A stretch of 64,000 nt of DNA, from the NCBI GenBank assembly GCA_018195615.1, contig JAGTPG010000002.1:5387501-5451500 (forward strand), in the 5' to 3' direction. The DNA is from Streptomyces tuirus. GTDB taxonomy: Bacteria; Actinomycetota; Actinomycetes; Streptomycetales; Streptomycetaceae. Under the pieces are notes generated by a model that worked only from the letters and a program-made list of their open reading frames with translations, ran no database searches and was not told where the DNA came from. Below are positions 1 through 10,499 of this stretch, piece after piece; within the stretch, counting starts at the first letter, position 1; the number at the start of each line of letters is the position of its first letter. Position numbers and translations under genes: made by a program.

Positions 1-456
1 ATTCACGGAGTAGAAGCGGGCCTGATGCAGGATGCGGCCAGGAACCATCACCGCTCCGAGGTTCCCGCCGTCCTTGACGGCGAGCGTCGCGCCGCTGTTC
101 AGCAGGGCCTGTGCCGTGTCGCCGATCCTGTAGAGCCCCTGGACGCCGGCGAACGCGTTTCCGAGATTGCCGGCCACGGTTGCCGCGTTCCCGATCGAGG
201 CGAGGACCGCTGAGATCTGCTTGCGGTCGGCAGCCGGCACGATCCCGAAGTCGATCAGATCGGGCTTCAGCTCCGGCGGGACCTCACCGGCGACGACAGC
301 CACCCCTGGGAGCACCTCCACCAGGATCGTCGACGCCGTAGTCGAGTCGATGTCCGAGTCGGACGTCGGATCGTCCACAAGAGGTGAGTCGGCGGTATTG
401 CTCCGGCCGTTCTCCTCAGGCTCGGCGATCTCCATCGAGTCCGAAGGGTCCTGCAT
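1..456 (-). CDS. Hypothetical protein, cut by the left window edge
   Basis: The reading frame is open from an ATG at 456 to the window edge, so only the first 152 residues are present. A GGGGAGGAG ribosome site lies 6-7 bases before the ATG. The N-terminal 40 residues are acidic and Ser/Asp-rich, probably disordered. A more ordered Ala/Gly/Leu-rich stretch follows (about residues 60-130). No signal peptide or membrane helix is evident in the visible part. I do not recognise the family and assign no function. It lies 106 bases downstream of the PIG-L gene on the same strand, so the two may be co-transcribed. Codon use is ordinary for Streptomyces, and the gene lies outside the tRNA-Pro island. 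Confidence 0.7.
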   Translation of the reverse strand, partial: MQDPSDSMEIAEPEENGRSNTADSPLVDDPTSDSDIDSTTASTILVEVLPGVAVVAGEVPPELKPDLIDFGIVPAADRKQISAVLASIGNAATVAGNLGNAFAGVQGLYRIGDTAQALLNSGATLAVKDGGNLGAVMVPGRILHQARFYSVN

Positions 457-562
457 GCGATCTCCTCCCCGCGCGCCCAACGGCCGGACCTCGTCGGCGT
501 TGGCTGCCGAATTCTACGGCTCAACGCCTGCGGTTCAGCCCGAATCCGCCGGGATGGGTGGA

Positions 563-1394
563 TCAGCGCAGTCCGGCGAAGAGATCGTTCTCGGGTACGG
601 CCGCGCCGGTGGCGTCCTGGACACGTACGAAGGTCTCCATGCCCATCAATTCGCCGAACCTCTCCTTGCCCATCCTGAGGAAGAAGATGTTCTCGCCCTG
701 ACTGGCGTGCGCGGCCAGCGCGTCGAACTTCTGGCCGCTGAACGCGGTGGTGTCCACCCACGTGGTGATCTCATCGTCGGGAGGCCGATCTCGGCCAGCG
801 CGGCGGCCTCGGCAGGATCCGGCTCCGGCATGTCCTCACCGAACTCGCGCATGATCTCGCCGAACCGCTGCATCATCGAGCGGGGCATCGTGGTCCAGTA
901 CACCTTCGGTGTCAGCGCGGTCATCTCCAGCGCCGCCATCGTGATGCGGTGGGCCTGGATGTGGTCGGGGTGGCCGTAGAAGCCGTTCTCGTCGTAGGTG
1001 ACGACCACATCAGGTCGGTAGTGCCGCATGAGCTCCGCGAGTCGGGCCGCGCCTTCCTCCACGGGGGTCTGCCAGAAGGATCCGGGGCGTCGTTGCTCGG
1101 CCAGCCCATCATCCCGGAGTCGGCATAGTCCAGCATCTCCAGATCGCTGACCTTCAGGACGTCACAGCTCGCCTTGAGTTCTTGACGGCGCATCAATGCG
1201 ACGGCCGCCGGATCGTGCCCGGGACCGCCCGGCTTGACACCCCCCGGTCCGTCACCGCAACCGCCGTCGGTACACGTCACGAGAACCGTGCGGATGCCTT
1301 CCGCCGCGTACCGCGCGAGGACCCCTCCGGTTCCCGTGGCCTCGTCGTCGGGGTGGGCGTGCACCGCCATGAGCGTCAAGGGCCGGTCAGTCAT
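563..1394 (-). CDS. PIG-L (LmbE-like) family deacetylase, two apparent frameshifts
   Basis: Zinc-dependent N-deacetylase fold of the LmbE/MshB/Mca superfamily, which in actinobacteria removes acetyl groups from GlcNAc-type substrates or cleaves mycothiol conjugates. The substrate here is not identifiable. The metal-binding AHPDDE motif is at residues 12-17, and the second conserved region (GHPDH) lies mid-protein. The ATG at 1394 is chosen because AGGAGG lies 8 bases upstream; an in-frame TTG at 1397 is less likely. Frame breaks occur at the G runs 1084-1087 and 778-781. In each, adding one base restores continuous homologous sequence (SNDAPGSFWQ and GLPDDEITTW). Corrected length is about 277 residues. 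I suspect base-calling errors, but a genuine pseudogene cannot be excluded from this sequence alone. Confidence 0.85.
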
Positions 1395-1652
1395 CAAGCA
1401 GTCCTCCTGCAGAAGTACGTCTTGGTCCGAGTGCGCGGCGGGCGTACCGCGATCCCGGGGCCCGGATCCTGTCGGGGCAGACGACCTTGTGGTCTCCGTG
1501 TTCCCCGCCCGTGCAGCGCCGGTCCCTCGCTCGATGCAACAGCGCGGACCGGACCCGCTGTTCCCGGCGCGGCTGCACGTTTCGGCGCCAGGTCGGATCC
1601 GACTGAGGGCGTGTGGCCGCCGCTCTCCAGATGGCCTCAGGGACCGCCCCTT

Positions 1653-1772
1653 GGGAGACCCCCACCAAGATCTTCTCCCGGTCTATCCCAAGCGATCTCC
1701 AGGAACGACTCAGGGGCCCGACCCGCGATGCGGATCAGGCCCCTGACCTGGTACTTCTCTGTCGGGGTGGCG
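1653..1772. repeat. Left copy of the tRNA-Pro island repeat (att-like)
   Basis: This stretch repeats the sequence downstream of the tRNA-Pro gene at 26741-26870: shared GAGACC and CCAAGATCTTCTCCC segments, the GGATCAGGCCCCTGACCTGG block, and the first 11 bases of the tRNA 3' end (TCGGGGTGGCG at 1762-1772). After that, similarity to the tRNA stops. The GGGGCC...GGCCCC arms still form a hairpin. It marks the left boundary of the island, since the jet operon starts just beyond it. The rest of the 1395-1869 gap contains no gene I can support. Confidence 0.75.
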
Positions 1773-1869
1773 TGGTCTCGGGTGGTCCCGCAGGGGCTCG
1801 GAGAGCGGGTTGGCTCCCAGATGGCTCTCACAGCTCTGGACAGCTGAGCCGTCGGCCGCGGTCATGGGC

Positions 1870-3144
1870 TCACTGCAGCTGATGCGACAGGTCCTCCACG
1901 AGAAGGTCGAGAGTGGCCTCCTCATGGAGCGCGACGCCGAGAGCGGTCATTGCCGGAGCCAGATTCGCGTCCCAGGTCGCGCGGACAGGTTCGCCGTCGA
2001 GCGGTAGCTGAGGGGTTCCCTCGGCCTGAGTGCGAGCAGCCAGGCGCTCGTAGTCCTCGGCACCCATTCGCCACGGCAGGGCCTCGTAACGGCGGATGAT
2101 TCTGTTGCCCAGAGCAATCCCCGGCCAGTCGAAGTCCCCGTGGTAGGCGAAGGTGCAACCGGTCGCCGCGAGGGCGTCGAGAAGCGTCATGACCACCGTG
2201 GCGGCGCTGCCGGAAGTGCACACCAGCGGTCGGACACATGCCGCGTCGGCCGCGGCTTCCACCACCCGCGGGTTCTCGCATATGTGGACCACCGTCGCGG
2301 CGGGCAGCCGCAGCCGCAGGGCGAGCAGGTCGCGCGCGGTGAGGTGGGCTTCGGCGTGGTGGGCGGCCCGCTCCCGCAGGGACTGCTCCCGCCATCCCTC
2401 TCCGGCAGGCCGCAGTCCGTAGGTCAGCACCGTGCTGGAGACCTCGTCCGGTGTGACGGACACCAGCCGCCACAGGGCGCGTCTGCCGGCCGCGTCGCCG
2501 GGAAACTCGGTGCCGTGGGCAAGGGCGACGCCGCGCTGGACGAGGCGTGCGAGCCAGGTTCCGTCGTCGAGGCCGTGCGCTGATCCGGTCACCGTGGCCG
2601 CGAGTTCCCCGCGGCCCTGGGTGCCGTCGCGTTCGGGATCGAGGAGTACGGCGAGGACCTGGACGGCCTGCTGGAGCGTGCGTACCGCCGCTTCGGGTGT
2701 CACTCCTCTCGGAACGCCGGTGCGGCGCAGCACGTCGGACCACTGCCGGGTCCAGTCCTGGCCTGCGAGCGGTGAGGCGTCCAGCGAGAAAGCGAGCGAC
2801 GACCACACATGACTGCGCCGTGCTGCCGCGTCCGCGCGGGCGGCACGGCGGTCGGTGAGCGGTGGTCCGAGTTCTTGCAGGACCTCCCTGAGCCCGAGTC
2901 CTGCGGCGGAGGTGCGCAGTCGCGCGTCGAGCGCGTCGAGCCGCACGGTCACGGCGGCACCGGTCAAGGGTTTGCCCAGCAGGAGTGACAGGTCGTTCCG
3001 CTCCTGAGCGTTCACCGCGGCCAGCCGGAGGGAACCGGTTGCCTGCACACCGTTGCCTTCCAGACGTCTGCGTGCCGCGTCCCAAAGCCGGGTGAGCCCT
3101 GGCCCTGCCAGCCATTCGCGTGTCGCGGCGGGCAGCTCGCTCAT
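1870..3144 (-). CDS. jetD: Wadjet JetD: Toprim-type nuclease subunit (TIGR02679/DUF2399 group)
   Basis: Last gene of a four-gene jet operon. JetD subunits carry a topoisomerase VI-like Toprim domain that cleaves plasmid DNA after the SMC complex has extruded it. The C-terminal third shows the Toprim signatures: an ENPRVVE glutamate motif (about residues 285-291) followed by a CTSG block and YHGDFDWPG acidic motif (about 330-338). The N-terminal part matches the DUF3323-type arm. The ATG at 3144 overlaps the corrected jetC stop (ATGA), as is usual for this operon. An upstream in-frame start at 3216 is a product of the jetC frame break. Length 424 residues. Identification is from motif and operon recognition. 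Confidence 0.88.
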   Translation of the reverse strand: MSELPAATREWLAGPGLTRLWDAARRRLEGNGVQATGSLRLAAVNAQERNDLSLLLGKPLTGAAVTVRLDALDARLRTSAAGLGLREVLQELGPPLTDRRAARADAAARRSHVWSSLAFSLDASPLAGQDWTRQWSDVLRRTGVPRGVTPEAAVRTLQQAVQVLAVLLDPERDGTQGRGELAATVTGSAHGLDDGTWLARLVQRGVALAHGTEFPGDAAGRRALWRLVSVTPDEVSSTVLTYGLRPAGEGWREQSLRERAAHHAEAHLTARDLLALRLRLPAATVVHICENPRVVEAAADAACVRPLVCTSGSAATVVMTLLDALAATGCTFAYHGDFDWPGIALGNRIIRRYEALPWRMGAEDYERLAARTQAEGTPQLPLDGEPVRATWDANLAPAMTALGVALHEEATLDLLVEDLSHQLQ

Positions 3145-6100
3145 ACGGACACCAGACGCCGGTGCCGGCCGTTCCAGGTGTAGTGCAGCGTGGCCACCCG
3201 CGCACATGGGGGTCACGCAGACACTCGTAGATGTGCAGGGACGGTACCTCGGGCCAGTTGCCCATGAGTCGCTCGCTCGTGAGGACGAAGTCGAGATCGA
3301 GATCGACGAGGATGCGTCCCAGCCGCCCGTGGGTGGGTTCGTCGACCTTGGCGAAGGCGTCGTCCAGGAGGATCAGCCGCGGCGCGTGCGGCGCCGACTC
3401 GGCGAGGCTGGTGAAGTGGGCGGCAGCCGCGGCGAACAGCACCAGGTAGGAGAGCACTCGCTGCTCGCCCTGGCTGAGCCCGGTACGGCCGGTCAGTCTG
3501 CGCCTGCGACCGGGAGCCGCGTCCTCCACCACGAAGGCGTGGAAACGGAACCAGCTGCGGTAGTCCAGTGCGGTCCGCAGGTGGGCGGCGTAACCGGCCG
3601 AAGGGTCGGCACGTCGGGCGTCCTCGATCCGGCGTTGCAGTACCTCGCGAAGCTGCTCGGTCTGCTCGCGCGTCCTGAGGCTCGACGGGCTGCGCAGCAG
3701 TTCGACGGCTGCCCGCACGTCCGCGTCCACGTCGTCGTCCAGCTTCCACAGCAGCTCCACGCCGAGACCGTGTGACGTCCGTACGGTCCGCAGGGTGGCG
3801 TTGAGGGCCGCGACCAGGTTGGCCGCGGTGATGACCTGGGCCGAGAGGTGGTCGCCGAGTTCGCCGGTCAGGAACCGTTGGAACACGTCGCGTTCGCGCT
3901 CGGTGAGCCGCCCTCGCGCCTCTGCGGCCTGGGTCGCGATCCGCTCTCCCACGGCCGCGACATCGTGGGACCCGTGGTCGTCGAGGAGACGGCACACCTT
4001 GATTCCATCGCGCTCGTCGAGCTGGGCGTCGAACCCGCCGGCCAGCTGGTCGTGCAGCTCCGTGTGCCGGTTGAGCAGGGTGCTGTCCGACACCACGTCC
4101 CTCGGGCGGTCCAGGGCGCGTGTCACGGCGTCGGCCAGTGACCGGAGCGCTCGAAGTCGGCTGCGGACGTCCGAGCCGGGATCGTCCGCCACGAGCTCGG
4201 CCAGTGAGGACCGGTCCAGTCCCGCGCCGCGCGTCACCTCCGGACGGTCCAGGGCGGCGCGCAGCGCTACGCCGGTGGTGATGACCGTCGTCTCCTGGCC
4301 GGCCAGGTCTTCGCGCAGGCGTTTCTCCTCCTCTTCCGCTCGTACGCGCAGCTCGCGGAGTTCGTCGCGGGCCCGTTGCGCCGCCGGAAGGGCGCGGCCG
4401 GCGTCCGCGACGCGCTGCCTGGCTTCCTGCTCGCGGGCGAGGATCTCCTCCTCGGACGACCCGATGGCCTCCTCACGGGTGCGCAGGTCCTGTTGGGCGG
4501 CGCGCAGTTCGGCGAGGCGGACCCGGTGGTCGTCCTCCGCGTCCGAGCGGTCCTGCCGGGCGCGGTCGTACCGCTCGTCGTCGGCCGTGCTCCCGGAGAG
4601 TCGCTCGGCCGTGCCGCCGACCGCTCTGTGCAGTCGGCCGATGCCGGTGAGCAGGGCCGCCAGCGCGGTCCGTACCCGGTCCAGGGCGGCGGTGTTGGCC
4701 GGCAGGTCGTGGGCGGTCGCGGTGGCCTCGGCCTCGACGCGCGCCGATACGGCGTGAGCGCGGGCTTCCTCGGCCAGTCGTGCCGCGCGGGTCGCCTTGG
4801 CGGTCAGGTCCCGCAGGGTCCGTTCGGCTGATTCGGTCCGGCTCCAGGCGTCGGCGAGCAACCGGGCCCGGGGAAAGTCCCGTTCCGCGAGCGTGAGGGC
4901 CCTGCGTCTGGAGTCGGCCTGGGCGAGCTCGTCGCGGGCGTCGGCCAGGCGCTGTTCCGTCCGCGTGAGCAGGTCCTCCAGCTCGGCGAGGATGCGCCGC
5001 CGGGTCTCGGCGCGTACGGCGGCGCCCACGTACTCGGCGACGCTCTTGTGGTGACGGCCGCGCAGGACGCCCACGCGCCAGCTTCCGTCGTAGTGCACCG
5101 CGTCGGTGCCGTTGGCCTCCTCGGCCGGTGTAAGCGCGATGGCGGCCAGCAGGCGTTCCACCTGTTCGGACGTGACGCCACAGCCCGGCTGCGGGGCCGG
5201 GCGCAGGGCCGAGGCGAGCGTCGGCCCGTCCAGCGGCACGGCACCGGGCTGGAGCAGGGTGTCCCTGGTTCGGGGATCCAGGAGGGCGCCTTCCGCGCCG
5301 ACCCACGCGTCGAGGATGCCGCTCGCCTCCAGCGCCGCCTCCAGACCGGCCCGGTCGGAGGAGGTCAGGTTCTCCGCGAAGTCCACCAGCCGGTAGAAGG
5401 GCGCTCCGCTGTGCGGACTTCGCTCGGCGTCGCGGTGGTGCGGGACCGGCGGCTCGGGGTCGGTACGTCGCTCCCAGCTCTGCTTCTCCTTCGACAGGCG
5501 CTCGATCTCCTCGCTGAGCCGTCCGACGTCGAGTGCCAGGGCGTCACGGCGCCCGGTGAGTTCCTCGCCGTACGGCTCCAGGGCGGTGTGAGCGGCCTGC
5601 CGCGCCTGGCTGTCGACATCGGGCGGCAGGATACGGTCCGCGAACGGAGCGTCCAAGGCGCTCTCACAGCCGACCGTGGCGAGTACGGCGTCCAGGGGCG
5701 GACAGCCGGGGCCCGCCGCGGCCCGGGTGCGTGCCACCCACTCGGCGACCGCGCGGGCGTAGCCGCCGCTCTCCGCGGCGACCTTCTCGCGGCTGCCCTC
5801 AAGACGGGCGGCGGCCTCTTCCGCCTCGCCTTCCAGCCGTTCCCGCTCGGTATCGGCCTGTCCTGCCCTGGCCCGTGCCTCGTCGGCCCGAGTGGAGAGG
5901 CGGGCCACCTCCTGGACCATCCGCGTCCGGTGTTTCACCACCGTCTCGGCGTCCTCCAGCTGTCCCTTCCAGGTCCGCAGCCCTTCCTGTGCCGCGGCCG
6001 TGTCGACGTGGACCACCGGCCGGTGCCGTACGATCCGCGTCTCGCCGCCCGGGCGATCAGCTCCGCTTCGGTGCCCCGGGACCGGACTGTGCGCGGCAGG

Positions 6101-7377
6101 GCCACCGCCTCGCCGAGATGGCCGGTGGGGAGCCCGGCCTTCTCCGCCTGGGTCAGCAACTCCCGGTGCTCGGTTCCCAGCTCGGCCAGCCTGCTGCCGA
6201 GGTGCTCGATGCCCTCGGCCAGTTGCTCTGCCGCGTTCTCCTCGGCGTGGTGTGCGTTGCGCAGGGTCGTGAAGGCGGCCACGGCCGCGGTGTGCAGGGC
6301 CTCCACCGTGCCGCGACGTTCGGCCAGTTCGCGCAGGCTGCGGTAGGCGTGACTGGCGTGCAGGGCGGCGAGGTCGGTCCGAGCGGCCTCTTCTTCCGAT
6401 TGCAGGGTCTCCAGGCGGGCCTCCGACTCCTCCTCCCGCGTCCGCAGGTCGCTGGTCCGCTGTGCGGCGGCACCGGCAGTCCGGCGTCGCTGTGCGAGGA
6501 CGTCCAGCTCCTGGCCGACCCGCTGCGCGGAGGTGTGCAGAACCCCCGCCAGGTAGTCGCGGTAGCTGGCGAGGAACGTCCGCAGCGCCGTGTCGGTACG
6601 TTCCAGGCGGCCGAGTTCGTCCCGTACGGCGTCCAGGTCGTGGAGGTTGCGTGCCACCTTCTCGACCACGTCCTCGTCGAGCCCCGGCAGGGTCTCGCTC
6701 AGCAGGGAGGCCAGGCCTCCATGCTCGATGCGGTCCCCGACTGTGGGGCGCCGGAGCCGGTGGAGGAGCTGGGTGAGGTTGCGGTAGTGCGTCGCGTCCG
6801 TGATGCCGAACAGCTCCCGGGCCACGCGCGCCCGGTGGAGGACCGCACGGTCCGTGGTGTTGTCGGGGCCGACGATCTCCTTGAGCCGGTCGACCGCCAG
6901 GGGCTGCCCCGCTTCGACCAGTTGGAGATCCTCACCGATGCGCAGCGGGGTGACGAAGAAGGTCGGCAGTGCCTTCTGCGTCGACTTCGAGGCGCGGATG
7001 GCGACACCGAGCGTCAGAAAGTGGTGGGCGCCCCCGTCGGCCAAGGCCCGGAACTCCACCCACAGGTAGCCGAGGCGGTTGGTCTGCTCGAAGCCGTCGA
7101 GCATCAGCCAGGCGAGGGTGGTCCGGCCGGTGCCCGTGGCGTCCAGGGCCCGGGAGTCGCCGTCCAGCAGGTAGGGCAGCAGCATCTCCAGCGCCTTGGA
7201 CTTCCCCGCACCATTCTTGCCGCGCAGCAGCAGCCGCCCCTCGCCGAAGGCGAACTCCTGCTCGTCGTACTGCCAGACGTTCTGGATGCCGGCGCGGTGC
7301 AGCCGGAACCGGGTACCGGCTGTCGTCTCTCGGGTGGAGCGCGGCAGCGGGACGAGGCCGCGCGGTTCGGTGGTCAT
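3141..7377 (-). CDS. jetC: Wadjet JetC: SMC/SbcC-like ATPase (TIGR02680 group), two frame breaks
   Basis: DNA-extruding SMC-type ATPase of the Wadjet complex. The P-loop GKNGAGKS is at residues 53-60, long charged coiled-coil arms fill the middle, and the ABC signature (LSQGEQ) plus Walker B (LILLDDAF) lie near the C-terminus. Corrected length about 1411 residues, normal for the family. The frame breaks at 6044-6053 (G/C run; LIARA joins GETRIVRHRP) and at CCC 3197-3199 (DPHVRG joins VATLHYTW). Without the second correction, the protein would read on through jetD in a wrong frame for about 400 residues. Start ATG at 7377 overlaps the jetB stop. If the two breaks are real, the system is dead. 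The G/C-run pattern makes sequencing error more likely. Confidence 0.9.
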
Positions 7378-8699
7378 AGCGGCAACTCCTGCTGTGCGCC
7401 GGCGCTCCGGCCGGCCGTGGTGGCCGGGCGCACGGTGACGTGGGTGGCGTAGCGTGCCGCCGCGGCGAGCAGCACCCAGCCGCCCCCGGCGGGCCTCGCC
7501 CCGCGGACATCGGTCACCAGGCGTCCTTCCGGAGCCTGGGCGACGTACCCCTCCGGCAGTCCTTCCCCCTCGGCGCGCAGCGGACGGGCGGGGGCCATCA
7601 ACCGCATACGGGTCAGGAGATCCAGTACGGCCACCCTCAGGGCGGGCGGGTCCTCCAGATAGCCGCGCTGCCAGTTGCTGCGCTGCCCGTACTCGGCCAC
7701 CAGCTCCGCCAACAGCTCATCCACCAGACCGTCGGGGACCGCCACTCCGATGACGAGAGACCCTCCGGTGGCCGGATGCCCCGGCTCCTGCGGCCGGAGC
7801 CGCTCCACGAGCCGTTCCACCAGCAGCAGTGCGGCCTGCGCGACGGTACCGGTGCCCGGGAGGTGCAGGTCCGTCAGCTCTTCCTCGGGGTCCACCAGCG
7901 CCACCCCCTCGGCGCGGATCTCCGTCTCCAGGCCCAGGAGTTCGGAGAATGCCTGGGCTTCCCGGCGCTGCCGGGTGCGCAGCCAGTCGCGTTCGGCGTC
8001 GGTCAGTTCGTCGAGAAGGACGACAGGGGTTTCGACGAGCATGCGCCGCACGTAGGTGCGAGGCCCGCCGAAGCCCGGGTCCGCTGCCCGCCGGACCAGG
8101 TCGGCGCCGTCCTGCGACTGGGCGAGCGGCCCGGCGACGACCACGCGGGCCAGCTCGCGGTCCACCGTGATCAGGGCCTCTCCGCCCGCCTCCTGCGCGA
8201 GCGCGGTCACATGGCCCTCGGTCTCGATGAGGACACCCCACTCGACCAGTTGGCGCAGAGCCGCGACCAGGGTCCGTTTCCCGGCCGCCCGTTCCGTCCC
8301 CTCCAGCTCGATCCCGGCATCGGCCGCCGCGGCCCTGACGTCGGCGACCAGCTGCGACAGCAGCATCTGCTCGGGCGCGGTCACGAGCACGGACAGGGCC
8401 AGCGCGAGGCAGGCGTACGTGTGCGGGGTGAAGGGTGTGCCGGTGGACCGTTCGAGCCGGTGTCCCGCACCTGCGCCCAGCCCCGCCTTGAACAGCCGGG
8501 CGTAGGAGCTGTCGACCAGGAGCCGGTAGCCGAGCACCTGCTGGAACCGCTTGCCCAGCCATTCGGCGTGCCTGCGGATCAGCGGGAAGAGGTCGGCGTG
8601 GGGTCCGTCCGACGTGACCAGCGGGTGGGCGAGCAGCAGCCGGGCGGCGGTCCGGCGCTCGGCTGCGAGGGCGACGTCGTGGGTCGAGGGGAGGGTCAT
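7374..8699 (-). CDS. jetB: Wadjet JetB: kleisin-associated subunit (TIGR02678/DUF2398 group)
   Basis: Second gene of the jet operon, 441 residues, intact. DUF2398 proteins are the KITE-like, winged-helix partners of the SMC complex. They bind the kleisin JetA and load onto the JetC heads. The sequence is soluble, Leu/Arg/Glu-rich, without membrane segments, and contains several winged-helix-like stretches. Start ATG at 8699 overlaps the jetA stop by four bases and the stop overlaps the jetC ATG, so translation of the four genes is coupled. The assignment rests mainly on position and overall family resemblance. Confidence 0.85.
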   Translation of the reverse strand: MTLPSTHDVALAAERRTAARLLLAHPLVTSDGPHADLFPLIRRHAEWLGKRFQQVLGYRLLVDSSYARLFKAGLGAGAGHRLERSTGTPFTPHTYACLALALSVLVTAPEQMLLSQLVADVRAAAADAGIELEGTERAAGKRTLVAALRQLVEWGVLIETEGHVTALAQEAGGEALITVDRELARVVVAGPLAQSQDGADLVRRAADPGFGGPRTYVRRMLVETPVVLLDELTDAERDWLRTRQRREAQAFSELLGLETEIRAEGVALVDPEEELTDLHLPGTGTVAQAALLLVERLVERLRPQEPGHPATGGSLVIGVAVPDGLVDELLAELVAEYGQRSNWQRGYLEDPPALRVAVLDLLTRMRLMAPARPLRAEGEGLPEGYVAQAPEGRLVTDVRGARPAGGGWVLLAAAARYATHVTVRPATTAGRSAGAQQELPL

Positions 8700-10399
8700 G
8701 ACACGCTCACCTCGGCCTGGCCGTCGGCCGTGGCGGACGTCCTGCCGATCTCCAGCTCCAGGTCGTCCAACAACAGGTCGCCGTCAGTCGAGTGCAGGAC
8801 CGTGCGTGCGCCCGCCGTGCGTCGCACGATGAGCCGGATGCCCAGTTCGGCGTCCTCGCTCTGCGCCGCCTCCAGACCGAACCCCTGTGTCGTCCCGTTT
8901 CCGTCCGCTTCCCGGTGTTCCGTGCCGCCGTGCGCCCTCCTGAGCTGCGCGTTCCCGAGCGCCGTTGCCAGCAGTTCGAGAAGCAGCCCCAGTGCCGACG
9001 AGGTGAGCCGTACGTCGGCGAAGCGACCGGAGGCACTGCGCAGTTCGTCCGCTGCCGCCGTCCTGGCGGCCGCCCGCTCACGGGCGGCCTCCTGCAGCCG
9101 TCGCTTCTGGGCGGAGTGGTCCTCCACCGAGGACGCCCGGCCCCGCTGTGCGCGGCTGCCCCTCTCGCGCAGCGCCACCGGGACCTCGACCACCGGGCCG
9201 GTCCACCAGCTCGTGTAGGCGGGTACCACCTCGTCGGTGGCCGGCGGGACGCCTAAGTGGCGGGCGCCGTACAGCCCGAAGGCGGCGACGGCGATGTCGT
9301 GTGCGTCCTGCGGCGCCGCCTCGTCGAACCACCGGGCCAGTCGCAGCAAGTCCCTGCGCCGGGACATCTCCCCGGTGGCCGAACGCAGCATCCGCTTGGC
9401 GTTGGCGAGCAGCGACTGCAACGCGCGCAGGGTGGCGTCCCGCAGTTGGTCGACCTGACTTCCCTGGCCGTCGGTGTCCCTGAACCAGCCGCGCAGCCCC
9501 TCCCAGTCGGCCTGCTCGCGCCCCCGGCTGCGCTGGACCCGGGTCTCCGGGCGGCCGTCGCCTTCCGCCGACAGCCCGGTGAGACCCTGAGCGTGCGCGT
9601 CCAGCCGGGAGAGCAGGGCCGGGAGGTGCGGCCACAGCGTGTCCAGTGCCGCCGAGATCCGGGGCGCGCGGAAGGACACGTCCTCCGTGATCGCCTCGAC
9701 GTAGTCCAGCAGCAGTTCCTTGAACCCCTGGTACTCGGTGCTGTCCAGGTCGTACCGGGCCAGCACCTGGCCGAGGTAGGCGTAGAAGTCCCGTACGGAG
9801 TCCGCGAACTCGGTGAACTGCACGAACAGCGTGCTGACCCGCTCCAGCCCGTCCTGCGGCTCGATGCCGCCCGGTGCGGTCACGCGCTCGGCCAGTTCCT
9901 TCAGGCCGCGTTCGACCAGCGCCAGCAGCTCGCCGCTCACCTCCCGGGCGGCGTCGGCCTCGGCCAGCACCCCGTCGGCGTCCCGCTGGACCCGCTCGCC
10001 CGCCTTGGACAGCTGGTAGCGCGAGCGGGAACGCTGGTACTCGCTGATGCTGGACGCCTTCACCGTGTGGCTGCTGCGCAGCAGGTTGCCCCACTGCACC
10101 AGTTGGTCCAGCCGGACCGTGAGGGTGTCGGCGTCGAGACCGGCAGCCGGGCCACCGGCCTGGCGCAGCTTCGCCATGACGTCCGGGACGGCCAGGTCCG
10201 CGAGCAGCGTCCCGCAGAAGACCCGCATGATCGCGAGATGCTCCAGCCGCTCGGGCGCTCCGAGGTACTTGTACGCGTCCAGCCGCCTGCGCGTCTCGTC
10301 GTCACCGGTGTCCGGTGGCGCGGCGTCCGGTGGTGCGCCGGGTGCGGGTACCTCCATGTCCGCGAGGCTACGCGGCGTATTCGTCTGTTGGTGGGGCAT
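8696..10399 (-). CDS. jetA: Wadjet JetA: kleisin-like subunit (TIGR02677/DUF2397 group)
   Basis: First gene of the jet operon. DUF2397 proteins act as the kleisin that bridges the JetC heads. The conserved family start (RRLDAYKYLGAPERLEHLAIMR) begins about 40 residues in. I chose the ATG at 10399 (567 residues); an ATG at 10357 is also possible and neither has a strong ribosome site. The frame is open for another 400 bases upstream, but that part overlaps the downstream toxin gene in another frame and is not coding. The 100-base gap to the toxin gene probably holds the operon promoter unless the two are co-transcribed. Confidence 0.87.
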   Translation of the reverse strand: MPHQQTNTPRSLADMEVPAPGAPPDAAPPDTGDDETRRRLDAYKYLGAPERLEHLAIMRVFCGTLLADLAVPDVMAKLRQAGGPAAGLDADTLTVRLDQLVQWGNLLRSSHTVKASSISEYQRSRSRYQLSKAGERVQRDADGVLAEADAAREVSGELLALVERGLKELAERVTAPGGIEPQDGLERVSTLFVQFTEFADSVRDFYAYLGQVLARYDLDSTEYQGFKELLLDYVEAITEDVSFRAPRISAALDTLWPHLPALLSRLDAHAQGLTGLSAEGDGRPETRVQRSRGREQADWEGLRGWFRDTDGQGSQVDQLRDATLRALQSLLANAKRMLRSATGEMSRRRDLLRLARWFDEAAPQDAHDIAVAAFGLYGARHLGVPPATDEVVPAYTSWWTGPVVEVPVALRERGSRAQRGRASSVEDHSAQKRRLQEAARERAAARTAAADELRSASGRFADVRLTSSALGLLLELLATALGNAQLRRAHGGTEHREADGNGTTQGFGLEAAQSEDAELGIRLIVRRTAGARTVLHSTDGDLLLDDLELEIGRTSATADGQAEVSVS

Positions 10400-10499
10400 G
10401 GCGGGAAATGATCCTGGAGACGGCAGCCCTGTGGGCGCCCGCCGCGAAGTAGACGGGAACACGGCGGGTGGTCCGAGTCCGTGCCGTCCACCGAATCGG

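Noticed and set aside
1653..1772. Second tRNA-Pro gene
   Set aside because: Only the terminator block and 11 bases of the tRNA 3' end are present; no cloverleaf can form.
3213..3995. Extra gene inside jetC
   Set aside because: This is an out-of-frame reading of the jetC C-terminus.
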